A stretch of 64,000 nucleotides of DNA, taken from NCBI GenBank assembly GCA_951812575.1, contig OX638322.1, positions 1,611,925-1,675,924 on the forward strand. The letters are read 5' to 3'. The position numbers and the translations under genes were made by a program. Below are positions 1 to 8,707 of this stretch, in pieces. Each line of letters begins with the position of its first letter. Position 1 is the first letter of the stretch. The stretch comes from Candidatus Binatia bacterium (GTDB lineage: Bacteria; Desulfobacterota; Binatia; Bin18). Under the pieces are notes generated by a model. That model saw only the letters and a list, made by a program, of their open reading frames with translations, ran no database searches and was not told the origin of the DNA.

Positions 1-91
1 TTGACGACAGCTAAGCTCAGTTCCACCCTTTTCCTCGGCCTATTCTGATTGCCTGCGCAATGCGCCCCATCTGTCGGCCTGCTGTGCTGAG

Positions 92-1477
92 ATGCGACCC
101 AACGACCGATACACGCTGCTCACTGCGCTTTTTCGGACGGCCGTTGATGCGGTCCATCCGCGCCATCTCATTCCACAGACCGTTACGATTGAAAATGAGC
201 GGCTGATCGTCCGGCCACAGGGCGAGACTGTTGACGCGTTGACGCTCGCGTTGACGGGTCGCCTCTTCCTGATTGGGGCAGGTAAGGGGGCAGGTAGCAT
301 GGCCCAGGCGCTGATGCCCGCGCTGGGCCAGAGGAGAATAGGCGGCTGTATTATCATTCCGAGCGAGCAAGCGGTCTCTGACCTGTTTCTGCCTGGAGTG
401 CGGGTTGTGCAAGGAGAGCATCCATTACCCGGACCGAGCAGTGAGTACGCGACCCAAGTGCTTGTGGAGAGCCTCTCTCAGGTCCAACCCCACGACCTCG
501 TCCTGGTGTGTCTGACCGGCGGGGCCTCCAGTCTGCTGGTACGTCCCGCGGTCGGGCTGACGCTCGCAGACAAGACCGTCACCAATGCCGTTTTATTGGA
601 ATGCGGGGCGGACATCCTGGCGCTGAACACCGTGCGCAAACATATATCCCAGGTAAAAGGCGGCTGGCTCGCGCACCACGCGCAGCCCGCGACTGTGGTC
701 AGTCTGATTCTGTCGGACGTGATTGGTGACGATCTGAGCGTGATCGGCTCAGGCCCGACCGTCGCTGATCCAACGACGTTTATGGACGCGTGGCGGGTGG
801 TGGAGCAGTACGGCATTGCACCGCGGCTCCCCCAGTCCGTGTGCACGCACCTGCAGCAAGGCGTCCGCGGGAGCATACCTGAGACGCCAAAACCCGGAGA
901 CTCGCTCTTCTCTCGCGTCCACAATATGCTGATTGGGTCGAATCATCTGGCGTTGCAGGCTGTCCGCGAGGCTGCCGCGCACCGAGGGCTACGCTCTCAC
1001 CTGATTGCTCAGCCTCTCGCCGGTGACTCACTCGTGGCCGGACATGATTTTGCCCAAACTCTGCGTACCGTTCGTCAGCACTGTTCTGGCCCGACGTGTC
1101 TGCTGGCTGGTGGCGAGACAACGGTACAGGTCCGAGGCACAGGGAAAGGAGGGCGCAATCAGGAGTTTGCGCTGGCTGTCGCCCAGGAACTCGCCGGAGA
1201 AGCCGGGTGGAGCCTGCTGAGTGCGGGAACGGACGGCATAGATGGTCCGACCGATGCCGCTGGCGCGTTTGTGGACGGCCGGACGCTGGATCGAGCGCGT
1301 CGTAAAAATCTCGACCCCGTTCAATTCCTGCGTAATAATGACACTTATACCTTCTTTTCTGCTCTCGGTGACTTGTTTCGCCCAGGCTCAACGGGCACAA
1401 ACGTGATGGATATGAAAATTGCGCTTGTGTATCCTCCCGGCGCTGAAGAGTGCCACGGCAAACAGGACAGCGAGTAG
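92..1477 (+). CDS. Glycerate 2-kinase (DUF4147/MOFRL family)
   Basis: This 461-residue protein should phosphorylate D-glycerate to 2-phosphoglycerate in the cytosol. The N-terminal half has the nucleotide-binding loop GAGKGAGSMAQAL (about residue 67) and VCLTGGASSLL. The middle has NTVRKHISQVKGG and LILSDVIGDDLSVIGSGPT. The C-terminal MOFRL domain has GGETTV, GKGGRNQEFAL and SAGTDGIDGPTD. Length and motif order match full-length family members. In methylotrophs such a kinase feeds the serine cycle; elsewhere it serves glycerate or tartrate catabolism, so the pathway here is not settled. The stop codon lies 3 bases before the next gene, so the two are probably co-transcribed. Confidence 0.9.
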   Translation: MRPNDRYTLLTALFRTAVDAVHPRHLIPQTVTIENERLIVRPQGETVDALTLALTGRLFLIGAGKGAGSMAQALMPALGQRRIGGCIIIPSEQAVSDLFLPGVRVVQGEHPLPGPSSEYATQVLVESLSQVQPHDLVLVCLTGGASSLLVRPAVGLTLADKTVTNAVLLECGADILALNTVRKHISQVKGGWLAHHAQPATVVSLILSDVIGDDLSVIGSGPTVADPTTFMDAWRVVEQYGIAPRLPQSVCTHLQQGVRGSIPETPKPGDSLFSRVHNMLIGSNHLALQAVREAAAHRGLRSHLIAQPLAGDSLVAGHDFAQTLRTVRQHCSGPTCLLAGGETTVQVRGTGKGGRNQEFALAVAQELAGEAGWSLLSAGTDGIDGPTDAAGAFVDGRTLDRARRKNLDPVQFLRNNDTYTFFSALGDLFRPGSTGTNVMDMKIALVYPPGAEECHGKQDSE

Positions 1478-1480
1478 AGT

Positions 1481-1831
1481 ATGTCTCGGCTCCTGTTGTT
1501 ACGCGGAGTGGCGGCTTTTAACGCGGGCCGTTTCCTTACCGCGCATGAAATCTGGGAAGCTGTCTGGAATGAGACGGTTGGCGAAGAGAAACGTTTTGTC
1601 CAGGGGCTTGTGCAGTTGGCCGCCGGTTACCTCAAGCTTTCCAGCGCCCAGTATCAAGGCGCCCTCAAACTTCTCACGCGTGGTTGCCAGACTCTACGGA
1701 CATATCCGCCACTATATGCCGGCCTCCGGATCAGCCTGCTGTCTGAGGCCAGCCTCACCGTTATCCGTCAACTGGAAACGGGGAGGACGGGGACAGACAT
1801 TCAGCTCCCGCAAATCCAAACGGTGTCATAA
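1481..1831 (+). CDS. DUF309 domain protein
   Basis: This 116-residue helical protein carries the DUF309 signature: a GVAAFNAGRFLTAHEIWEA motif near the N-terminus, then FVQGLVQLAAGYLKL. Biochemical function of the family is unknown; the His-Glu-Trp-Glu motif is its most conserved feature. It begins 3 bases after the glycerate kinase stop codon, so translational coupling is likely. There is no signal peptide or membrane segment. The ATG is the only sensible start because the family motif begins within the first 20 residues. Confidence 0.8.
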   Translation: MSRLLLLRGVAAFNAGRFLTAHEIWEAVWNETVGEEKRFVQGLVQLAAGYLKLSSAQYQGALKLLTRGCQTLRTYPPLYAGLRISLLSEASLTVIRQLETGRTGTDIQLPQIQTVS

Positions 1832-1852
1832 GAACCCCCACCCCTCGTGTCC

Positions 1853-1906
1853 TGAATGGACATTCAGTCAGTTTTTCTTGACAAAACCCAACCGTCAGTA
1901 GTATGA
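1853..1906 (+). promoter_or_regulatory. Possible promoter and palindrome upstream of thrB
   Basis: A short perfect inverted repeat (TGAATG, GA, CATTCA at 1853-1866) is followed by a consensus -35 hexamer TTGACA at 1878-1883. No good -10 hexamer sits at 16-18 bases; the nearest candidates (TAGTAT, GTATGA) match poorly. It lies in the only space between the DUF309 gene and the homoserine kinase gene, so it could start a new transcript. Weak call. Confidence 0.3.
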
Positions 1907-1971
1907 CTGGATGTCTGGACAGTATGAGGGTGGAGGGGAAAAGGTTGAGGTCTATGTCCGAAGAAGTCTGC

Positions 1972-3009
1972 ATGGCTGTCTACACCGTCCTCGACCGCAA
2001 AGCAGTGAATCGTCTTGTCAAAGACTATGGATTAGGGCGCTTGTCAACCGTTCAAGGCATTTCTGCCGGGTCGGTAAACACCCATTATTTCCTTGAGTCC
2101 GCTAAGGGGAAATTCGTTCTGCGGATTGATGAGGTCAAAGACGCGAGCGATGCGCAGCGCGAAATCGACTTTCTGCTCTTCTTGCGGAAACAGGGCTTTC
2201 CGTGCCCACGGCCAGTGGCCGATAAAAACGGTTTTTATCTCCAGGACTACGAAAAGAAGGCGGTCTCCATCTATCGTCATCTGGCCGGCAAAGACTTCTC
2301 GGCCGCAACGCTCACCAATGCCCATATAGAAAAGATTGGACAGACCCTGGCTCGGCTCCATCTCACCGGCCAGGAATACGATACCCCGATCAGAAACCGG
2401 TTTGCTTTTGACCGTGTACACAGTATCTATCAAAACCTGCGCGGCCGCATTGCGGTTCATCTGAAGCATATCGGCCATGTCCTGGATGATGAAATCGCCC
2501 ATCAGGAAGAATATCGGGAAGAAAAGCTGCCAAAAGGCATGATCCACGGTGACCTCTTTCCTGATAACGTCCTGTTTCGTGGTGGGAGAGTCGTTGGTGT
2601 GCTCGACTTTGAAGCGGCCTGTTTTGGGAAATTCATTGCCGACCTGGCAACTGTCGTAAATGCCATGTGCTATCACGAGGAGCGCTACCATATTGGTCGA
2701 TTTAACGCCCTCCTTGACGGTTATCAGTCCGAACGTACGCTGTCGCTGGCCGAGTGGGACGCCTTTCCGAATGAGCTCCGTTTTTCTGCCTTCCGCTTTA
2801 CCCTGACCCGCCTGCGTGATTTTTTCTTTCGTCACATGGATGAAAAACGGCGGGTGAATAAGGATTATCGGGAATTCTTTCACCGTCTCAGAATCCTCCG
2901 CCGGGAGCGGATCGGTGGAATGGACCAAATGCTCCTCACGATGGCAACGGGCTATGATTACCGCAAGTATCAAAAGATCCATGCTGAGGAAAAAGGCGTA
3001 AACGCCTAA
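1972..3009 (+). CDS. thrB: Homoserine kinase, ThrB type II (aminoglycoside phosphotransferase fold)
   Basis: A 345-residue cytosolic kinase, expected to make O-phosphohomoserine for threonine synthesis. Type II ThrB proteins begin with MAVYT or similar, which sets the start at 1972, although the frame is open to 1903. The kinase signature is clear: the catalytic loop MIHGDLFPDNVLF and the metal-binding GVLDFEAACFG. The N-terminal lobe has GSVNTHYFLES and KFVLRIDE (ATP lysine). A related choline or ethanolamine kinase-like role cannot be excluded, but the N-terminus and length favour ThrB. No other threonine gene is adjacent. Confidence 0.82.
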   Translation: MAVYTVLDRKAVNRLVKDYGLGRLSTVQGISAGSVNTHYFLESAKGKFVLRIDEVKDASDAQREIDFLLFLRKQGFPCPRPVADKNGFYLQDYEKKAVSIYRHLAGKDFSAATLTNAHIEKIGQTLARLHLTGQEYDTPIRNRFAFDRVHSIYQNLRGRIAVHLKHIGHVLDDEIAHQEEYREEKLPKGMIHGDLFPDNVLFRGGRVVGVLDFEAACFGKFIADLATVVNAMCYHEERYHIGRFNALLDGYQSERTLSLAEWDAFPNELRFSAFRFTLTRLRDFFFRHMDEKRRVNKDYREFFHRLRILRRERIGGMDQMLLTMATGYDYRKYQKIHAEEKGVNA

Positions 3010-3059
3010 GTTCGGCACCCCCCGCGCCCTGACAACGTTGCGAAGACATCCAGACCACT

Positions 3060-4556
3060 GTGTTTTCAAAGATACTCATTGCAAACCGGGGTGAGATCGC
3101 CACTCGTATCGCTCGGACCTGTCGCGAAATGGGTCTTGCAACAGTGGCCGTGTACTCAGAGGCTGACCGTTCTTCACCCCATCTGTATGGAGCGGACGAG
3201 GCCGTGTGTGTGGGGCCGGCTCAGGCGAGCGAGAGCTATCTCAACATGGAGTCCATTCTGGCCGCGGCCCGCCAGACCGGGGTTAACGCGGTCCATCCGG
3301 GATATGGATTTTTATCGGAGAATGCGACCTTTGCTCGGGCCGTGGCTGAGGCCGGCCTGACCTTTATCGGTCCTGCTCCGGATGCCCTGTCTGCGGTTGG
3401 CAACAAGATTGTCGCCCGCCGGACAGTGGCTCAGCTCGGCGTTCCGGTGATTCCCGCGCTTGAAGACCCGGCGACCGACCCCGAGACCGTGCGTGAGCAA
3501 GTCGCAGCCCTCGGCTACCCCCTCCTGATTAAAGCGGCCGCGGGTGGTGGCGGGAAAGGAATGCGCATTGTGCGCGAGGAAGCCGAGTTGGTCGAGGCCT
3601 TGTCTGCGGCGCAGCGCGAAGCCGAAGCGGCCTTTGCCGAAGGCACGGTGTATGTCGAGCGTTTTCTCGAACGTCCCCGTCATGTGGAAGTCCAGATTCT
3701 TGGTGACACTGCCGGGAATATCGTCCATCTTGGCGAACGGGAATGCTCCATTCAGCGCCGCTATCAGAAAATAGTCGAAGAGGCTCCCTCGCCAGCCGTG
3801 TCCGAGTCCCTGCGGCAGGAGATGACCAGGGCCGCGCTGACCGTGGCCAGAGCCGCCGGTTATGACAATGCCGGAACCGTGGAGTTCATCCTCGACAACG
3901 ATGGGAAATTCTATTTTCTGGAAGTCAACGCTCGCCTCCAGGTTGAGCATCCGATTACCGAGTGGATTACCGGTCTGGATCTGGTACGAGAACAAATCCG
4001 GATTGCCGCCGGGGAAACGCTGGGCTTCCAGCAAGATGACATCCGCCGCAACGGTCACGCCCTTGAGTGCCGTCTGTACGCGGAAGATGCCGCCCACGGA
4101 TTCCTGCCATCGCCCGGACATGTCCTGGCCTGGTATGCGCCCCAGGGGCCGGGGGTACGGGTCGATTCCGGAGTCGAGTCGCAGACCGAGGTCCCGATAT
4201 ACTACGATCCCATGATTGCCAAAATTTCGACCTGGGGGGCGGACCGCGAACAAGCCCGCAGACGCATGGCTGGGGCTCTGCGTCAAACGGCAATTCTGGG
4301 CCTCACGACCAACCTGCCTTTTCTCATTGAGCTCATGGACCATCCTGCCTTTGCCGCTGGCGATATCCACACCGGCTTTCTGTCCGAGCATTTTCCGAAC
4401 TGGCAACCTGGCGAGCAGCCACATACGCTTGCGGCGGCTTTGGCCGCCAGCCTGCACCGTGGTCCATATCGGAACGGTGATGGACAGACCGCTTTACCCT
4501 CGCAGGACCCCTCGACTCCATGGCGACAGCTTGGCGGCTGGCGCCTCGGTTCCTGA
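3060..4556 (+). CDS. Biotin carboxylase subunit of an acyl-CoA carboxylase
   Basis: A 498-residue ATP-grasp enzyme that carboxylates biotin on a carrier protein using bicarbonate and ATP. It begins MFSKILIANRGEIATRIART, typical of AccC and the alpha subunits of propionyl- or methylcrotonyl-CoA carboxylase. Conserved parts include the glycine-rich ATP loop GGGGKGMRIV, the RECSIQRR segment and EVNARLQVEHPITE. It is about 45 residues longer than housekeeping AccC, with an unrelated-looking C-terminal tail. The start is GTG with no strong ribosome-binding site. The carrier protein is encoded 18 bases downstream. No carboxyltransferase gene lies beside it, so the acyl-CoA substrate is open. Confidence 0.9.
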   Translation: MFSKILIANRGEIATRIARTCREMGLATVAVYSEADRSSPHLYGADEAVCVGPAQASESYLNMESILAAARQTGVNAVHPGYGFLSENATFARAVAEAGLTFIGPAPDALSAVGNKIVARRTVAQLGVPVIPALEDPATDPETVREQVAALGYPLLIKAAAGGGGKGMRIVREEAELVEALSAAQREAEAAFAEGTVYVERFLERPRHVEVQILGDTAGNIVHLGERECSIQRRYQKIVEEAPSPAVSESLRQEMTRAALTVARAAGYDNAGTVEFILDNDGKFYFLEVNARLQVEHPITEWITGLDLVREQIRIAAGETLGFQQDDIRRNGHALECRLYAEDAAHGFLPSPGHVLAWYAPQGPGVRVDSGVESQTEVPIYYDPMIAKISTWGADREQARRRMAGALRQTAILGLTTNLPFLIELMDHPAFAAGDIHTGFLSEHFPNWQPGEQPHTLAAALAASLHRGPYRNGDGQTALPSQDPSTPWRQLGGWRLGS

Positions 4557-4574
4557 TACCCGAAGTATTCTGAA

Positions 4575-5096
4575 ATGAAGACCTTACTCTATGTTGAGGG
4601 TGAAGAGCTGGTGCTGGAATATAACCAACACGGCGATAGTGACGATGTGTACGACTTGGTCTGGAACGGACAGGCTCGGCAACCGGCACACGTAGCCGCT
4701 ATTCGGGATGATACGATCACCTTCCTCGTTGACGGTCATCCTCTTCATGCCTATGTGGTCCGGGATGGCGACCGCAGCCTGATATCCATCGAGGGGCGGA
4801 CCTACGAATTCAATCACACTCCTCCCAGACACGCCCGCGCCCGTCAGCGGGGGACGAGCGGGAGCTTTGAGCCTGAGATCCGCTCCCCCATGCCAGGGAA
4901 AATTCTCGCCGTCAAAGTCGTCACAGGCGAGGTCGTCGAAGACGGCCACACTCTCGTGCTGCTCGAAGCGATGAAAATGGAGAATGCGCTGACTGCCGAG
5001 GGGAATGCCCGTGTCGCTACCATCCATGTGGCCGACGGGGATCTCGTCGAACTTGGTCAGGTGCTGGTCGAGCTTGAGCCCATCGAAGCAGAGTAG
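4575..5096 (+). CDS. Biotin carboxyl carrier protein
   Basis: A 173-residue protein ending in a biotinyl domain: SPMPGKILAVKVVTGEVVEDG followed by LLEAMKMENAL, where Lys134 in EAMKMEN is the biotinylation site. The N-terminal half (YVEGEELVLEYN through FLVDGHPLHAYV) resembles the BT linker domain found between carboxylase and carrier domains in propionyl-CoA carboxylase alpha chains. So this gene plus the preceding one look like a normally fused alpha subunit split in two. They are separated by 18 bases and probably form one operon. Confidence 0.88.
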   Translation: MKTLLYVEGEELVLEYNQHGDSDDVYDLVWNGQARQPAHVAAIRDDTITFLVDGHPLHAYVVRDGDRSLISIEGRTYEFNHTPPRHARARQRGTSGSFEPEIRSPMPGKILAVKVVTGEVVEDGHTLVLLEAMKMENALTAEGNARVATIHVADGDLVELGQVLVELEPIEAE

Positions 5097-5144
5097 ATGG
5101 GGAAGGACGAGGACCGTGTGCGCGTACACGTATTCTCGTGAACC

Positions 5145-5172
5145 CGTAGGGGCAAGCCGCGTTGCCCCTACG
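5145..5172. repeat. Hairpin at a convergent gene junction
   Basis: A perfect 11-bp inverted repeat (CGTAGGGGCAA, 6-base loop, TTGCCCCTACG) lies between the carrier gene (+, ends 5096) and the formyltransferase-fold gene (-, ends 5187). There is no T tract, so it is not a classic intrinsic terminator. Its position and its resemblance in style to the hairpin at 52494-52515 suggest a small dispersed repeat that may also end transcripts from both sides. Confidence 0.6.
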
Positions 5173-5186
5173 CACTGACATGGCTC

Positions 5187-6101
5187 TCAGCCGAGTTGGG
5201 ACCCGACCTCAAGCCCAATATGCCCGGCGAGTTCGTCAGCGGCGATTTTGCCCGGCTCACCGCGCAATTTTTTGGCTACGACCGTGCCACCGTTCAGGGC
5301 AATGCTGACAGTCCCGTCCCCAAGAGCGACCACTTGTCCCGGTGTTGCCGACCCGCCAGACAGCTCCAGGCGACAGTCATACAGGCGAATTTTCTGTCCG
5401 CGCCATAGTGTCGATGCGCCGGGCTGTGGGTCGCAGCCGCGGATATGATCAAAGACGGCCTGGGCTGGCTGGGACCAGTCAATGCCGGAGTGTTCATCCC
5501 GACACAACGGATCGTAATTGGCCTGGGATTCGTCTTGGACAATACGTGGCGGACTGCCAGCGTGAATCAGATCGATCGCTTCACCAGCAGCCTCAATACC
5601 GAGCGGGAAGAGCTTATTGAAGTACAGGGTTCCGGTTGTATCCTCTGGGCCGATCTCGACTTCTTTTTGAATCAGTATCGGACCGGTATCAATGCCCTCG
5701 TCTACCCAGAACCAGGAGATGCCGGTCTTTTTCTCACCATTGATCAGGGTCCAGTTAATCGCACTCCCGCCGCGATACTTGGGTAAAAGCGAAGGGTGAA
5801 AACAAATACTGCCGAGTTTGGGCGCGCCAAACACTGGGGGCGGGACAATTTGGGTCACGAAGGCCAATACGGCGAGATCAGCGTCGAGTGCTTGAAATTG
5901 CTCCAGGACCTCAGGGCCCTTCATGGAGCGGTGTTGATACACGGGAATATCGAGTTCCTCTGCCCGCTTTTTGACCGGATCAAACTTTCCCTCGACTCTA
6001 TCCGGCGGGCAGAACACCGCCAGGACGTCCTCGCCCTTATCTCTGAGCTTATCGAGTGCGCTCGAAGCAAACGCGGCTTGACCGATGAGAATAATACGCA
6101 T
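5187..6101 (-). CDS. Formyltransferase-fold protein, 10-formyl-THF hydrolase-like
   Basis: A 304-residue protein with the Fmt/FDH fold. The N-terminal Rossmann part (MRIILIGQAAFASSALDKL) is followed by FHPSLLPKYRGGSAINWTLI and WVDEGIDTGPILIQ, closely matching the N-terminal hydrolase domain of 10-formyl-THF dehydrogenase. His102 and Asp138 correspond to the catalytic His and Asp of that family. A Fmt-like C-terminal OB domain follows (DWSQPAQAVFDHIRGCDPQP). It likely releases formate from 10-formyl-THF or moves a formyl group. It is unlikely to be the housekeeping methionyl-tRNA formyltransferase, because the Asn of the Asn-x-His site is replaced by Cys (SICFHPS). The next gene upstream on the same strand is an N-formylglutamate deformylase, 44 bases away. 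Confidence 0.78.
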   Translation of the reverse strand: MRIILIGQAAFASSALDKLRDKGEDVLAVFCPPDRVEGKFDPVKKRAEELDIPVYQHRSMKGPEVLEQFQALDADLAVLAFVTQIVPPPVFGAPKLGSICFHPSLLPKYRGGSAINWTLINGEKKTGISWFWVDEGIDTGPILIQKEVEIGPEDTTGTLYFNKLFPLGIEAAGEAIDLIHAGSPPRIVQDESQANYDPLCRDEHSGIDWSQPAQAVFDHIRGCDPQPGASTLWRGQKIRLYDCRLELSGGSATPGQVVALGDGTVSIALNGGTVVAKKLRGEPGKIAADELAGHIGLEVGSQLG

Positions 6102-6145
6102 GTGGGTTCTCCTTTCCGTACGTTCGACAGTCTATTTGGGTGTTT

Positions 6146-6880
6146 TCAGCGTGGCAGAAATAAATCCTTCAGCACGTGGCCCAGCTTGCGGCCCATTGCG
6201 GCCATACTCGTCCTGTCCAGCAATAAGCCGTTATTGATTTCGATTTCGAGATAGACGAGACGATGACGCTCGCCATGACTCCGGACGCTGAAGATAAGAC
6301 CGTCATAACCGGAGTAGGGCTCGTTATAGCGCACCCGATAGCCGGTATGGCTCAGCCGTTGCTCGAACTCCTGAGCAAGGGCTTCGTAGCGGTCGAAGAG
6401 AATGCCTAAATCAAACGATCTTTTCTTCTCACCCAGGACCGGGGTAAAGCTGTGAATGCTGAGCAGAAAGACAGGCGGAGGAATTTTCTGCGTCAGCATG
6501 TGGTCAATGGCCGTATGATAGGGTTGGTAGAACTGCGTAATGCGTCGCTGTCGCTCTTCATCGGTCAGATGCATATTAGCCGGAACGCACGTGCCATCGC
6601 TCTCGGGAATAATGAGATCATCGTCTGACAGGGCACGGTTGCAGTCGATCAAGAGGCGCGAGTACTGAGATAAAATGGCTGTGGAATCAACATATTGGAG
6701 AATTTCTTGGACAACCGCTCGCGCACCAACGTCCCAGCCGATATGTCGCCGTAACTCGTCAGGAGGAACCCCAAGCGTCCCGTATTCAGGCGGGAGTGCG
6801 TATGAGGCGTGTTCACAGGTGAGCACCACCGGAAAGGTGCCGTTCGGGTTGAGAATCGTGAAGGAAGACGCTGTGCTCAC
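6146..6880 (-). CDS. N-formylglutamate amidohydrolase family
   Basis: A 244-residue metal-dependent deformylase-like protein. Signature segments are VVLTCEHASYALP near residue 18, LRRHIGWDVGARAVV, LLIDCNRAL and LLSIHSFTPV. The family (HutG/FGase) hydrolyses N-formyl-L-glutamate to glutamate and formate, usually as the last step of one histidine-degradation route. No other hut gene is nearby, so the substrate may be another N-formyl compound. It lies upstream of a formyl-THF hydrolase-like gene on the same strand and divergent from an IclR regulator. Confidence 0.85.
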   Translation of the reverse strand: MSTASSFTILNPNGTFPVVLTCEHASYALPPEYGTLGVPPDELRRHIGWDVGARAVVQEILQYVDSTAILSQYSRLLIDCNRALSDDDLIIPESDGTCVPANMHLTDEERQRRITQFYQPYHTAIDHMLTQKIPPPVFLLSIHSFTPVLGEKKRSFDLGILFDRYEALAQEFEQRLSHTGYRVRYNEPYSGYDGLIFSVRSHGERHRLVYLEIEINNGLLLDRTSMAAMGRKLGHVLKDLFLPR

Positions 6881-6915
6881 GTCGAAAATTCCTACAAAAC
6901 AATTTTATAACTCTG

Positions 6916-6970
6916 TTGACAATTGAATGGGGTTTAAATTAGAACAGTTTTTCCATTAGAAAACCGTTCT
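6916..6970 (+). promoter_or_regulatory. Promoter with palindromic operator upstream of the IclR gene
   Basis: A consensus -35 hexamer TTGACA is at 6916-6921. Just downstream is a strong inverted repeat: AGAACAGTTTT at 6941-6951 and AAAACCGTTCT at 6960-6970, matching at 10 of 11 positions around an 8-base centre. It lies between two divergent genes, an amidohydrolase (-) and an IclR-type repressor (+). The natural reading is the operator bound by the IclR protein, controlling itself and perhaps the divergent formyl genes. The -10 element is unclear; TTAGAA after a 17-base spacer is the best candidate. Confidence 0.55.
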
Positions 6971-6992
6971 TGTTTCTGGCTAAGGAGATACC

Positions 6993-7772
6993 GTGGTGCG
7001 ACGAGAAAAAAGCAATTATATTATCCAGGCGGTCGCCCATGCCCTCGACGTTCTTGAGCAATTCCATACTGATGCGGAACTCGGTGTGACCGAACTGAGT
7101 AAACGACTCACCCTGCACAAAAATAACGTCTTCCGAATCCTAGCAACATTGGAATCATGCGGCTATATCGAACAAAACCGTTCGACTGAGAACTATCGTC
7201 TGGGCACAAAATGTCTGCAACTCGGGCAGACCTATATCCAACACATGGGGCTGTTGCAACAAGCCAAGCCGGTCCTGAACGAGGTCGTCCAAGCCTGTCG
7301 TGAGGCGGCCTATGTGACTGTGATGCGGCAGGGAAAAGTTGTGCCGGTTGACATGGTTGAACCCGACCAGGCCGTTCGCATCGTCTCGCATATTGGGGAG
7401 AGCCTGCCGCTGCACTGCACGGCTGCGGGGAAAGTCCATTTAGCCTTTGAGACCAGAGAAGAGGTCCAGCGTTCTCTGCTCGATTCGCTCCAGACGCATA
7501 CCGAGCAAACCATTACCGACCGGACGCTGTTGGAAGCCCAACTCAAAGAGGTGTCCCAGAAAGGCTATGCGCTTGAAAACGGAGAGCACCTGACCGATGT
7601 ACGGACGGTGGCCGTGCCGATCCGAGATTACACCCGTACGGTCGTCGGGAGCTTGGCGGTCAGCGGCCCTGCCTATCGGATCGGGCTCGAACGGCTTGAG
7701 CAAGAGTTAGCCCCTCTGACCATCCAGGCGGGCAAAGAGATCTCCAGCCGTCTTGGTCATCCGCTTTCTTGA
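6993..7772 (+). CDS. IclR family transcriptional regulator
   Basis: A 259-residue regulator with an N-terminal winged helix (about residues 10-70; LDVLEQFHTDAELGVTELSK, LHKNNVFRILATLESCGYIE) and a C-terminal IclR effector domain (residues 85-255; VAYVTVMRQGK-like segment, LHCTAAGKVHLAF, GYALENGEHLTDVRTVAVP). The start is GTG at 6993, preceded by TAAGGAG at a good distance. It faces the formyl genes divergently and precedes etfBA by about 140 bases, so it could control either set. The ligand is unknown, probably a small organic acid as for most of the family. Confidence 0.9.
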   Translation: MVRREKSNYIIQAVAHALDVLEQFHTDAELGVTELSKRLTLHKNNVFRILATLESCGYIEQNRSTENYRLGTKCLQLGQTYIQHMGLLQQAKPVLNEVVQACREAAYVTVMRQGKVVPVDMVEPDQAVRIVSHIGESLPLHCTAAGKVHLAFETREEVQRSLLDSLQTHTEQTITDRTLLEAQLKEVSQKGYALENGEHLTDVRTVAVPIRDYTRTVVGSLAVSGPAYRIGLERLEQELAPLTIQAGKEISSRLGHPLS

Positions 7773-7912
7773 GTTGGACGGGTCGGAGGATGCATGGCTC
7801 CTCCTGACAGTCTGGTCGTGCACGCTTGACAGCCAGGGTGCGAAGCGTTGAACTAGGGGCCGCGCCTGAAGCGAGCCATACTTGCGTAATTTATGACAGG
7901 AGGAAAACACTG

Positions 7913-8668
7913 GTGAAAATACTTGTGACGGTCAAACGGGTCCCTGACCCGGAGACAACGATCCGTGTGAAATCTGATGGATCTGGTATCGAGACGGATA
8001 ATATCAAATATGTCATCAATCCGTTTGATGAGATCGCTCTTGAGGAAGCCCTGCGTATCAAGGAAAAACTGGGCGCCGGTGAGGTGGTATTAGTCAGTAT
8101 TGGCGACAGCGTGGTGACCGAGCAACTCAGGACCGGGCTGGCGATGGGTGCTGATCGGGCTATCTTGGTTGGCTGTGGCCAGGATTTGGACTCCTTGGCC
8201 GTGGCCCGGATCCTGGCCAAAATTGTTGAAGAAGAAAATCCTCAACTCGTCCTGATGGGCAAGCAGGCGATTGACGACGACGCCAATCAGGCCGGCCAGA
8301 TGCTGGCGGCGTTGTTGGGCTGGTCCCAAGCCACCTTCGCCTCCGAAGTTGTGCTGTCCGATGACCAGCAAGCCGTCAAGGTCACACGCGAAGTGGACGG
8401 CGGACTGGAAACAATCGGCTTTGCCCTGCCCGGTATTATTACCTCTGATTTACGGCTCAACGAACCCCGCTACGCCTCCCTGCCCGGCATTATGAAGGCG
8501 CGCAAAAAAGAGATCAAAGAAGTCGTCGCGGCAGACCTCGGCGCTGATATTACTCCCCGCTTGACGATCAATAGCCTTGAACCGCCAACCCAGAAAGAGG
8601 CCGGCCAAAAAGTCGAGACCGTGGAAGAGTTGATCGGTCTGCTGCACGACGAGGCGAAAGTGATCTAA
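7913..8668 (+). CDS. etfB: Electron transfer flavoprotein beta subunit
   Basis: A 251-residue ETF small subunit that, with EtfA, takes electrons from acyl-CoA or similar dehydrogenases and passes them to the quinone pool. It starts at GTG 7913 (VKILVTVKRVPDPETTIRV) behind a strong GACAGGAGG site at 7895-7903; the frame is open further upstream but without a family match. Conserved segments are NPFDEIALEEALRIKE, GLAMGADRAILV, LMGKQAIDDDANQ and LRLNEPRYASLPGIMKARKK. It sits 39 bases upstream of etfA. Confidence 0.95.
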   Translation: MKILVTVKRVPDPETTIRVKSDGSGIETDNIKYVINPFDEIALEEALRIKEKLGAGEVVLVSIGDSVVTEQLRTGLAMGADRAILVGCGQDLDSLAVARILAKIVEEENPQLVLMGKQAIDDDANQAGQMLAALLGWSQATFASEVVLSDDQQAVKVTREVDGGLETIGFALPGIITSDLRLNEPRYASLPGIMKARKKEIKEVVAADLGADITPRLTINSLEPPTQKEAGQKVETVEELIGLLHDEAKVI

Positions 8669-8707
8669 CGCTGCTGCGCTATGCGATGACATCTGGAGAC
8701 GAGAATA

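Noticed and set aside
2044-3069. 341-codon open frame on the minus strand over thrB
   Set aside because: It is antisense to a well-supported homoserine kinase, has no recognisable domain and exists because of the GC-rich codon pattern.
3312-4457. 381-codon open frame on the minus strand over the biotin carboxylase
   Set aside because: The plus-strand protein has all ATP-grasp motifs; the reverse frame has none.
5187-6101. Formyltransferase-fold gene considered as housekeeping fmt
   Set aside because: The Asn of the Asn-x-His active site is Cys, no def gene is adjacent, and the closest match in motifs is the hydrolase domain of 10-formyl-THF dehydrogenase.
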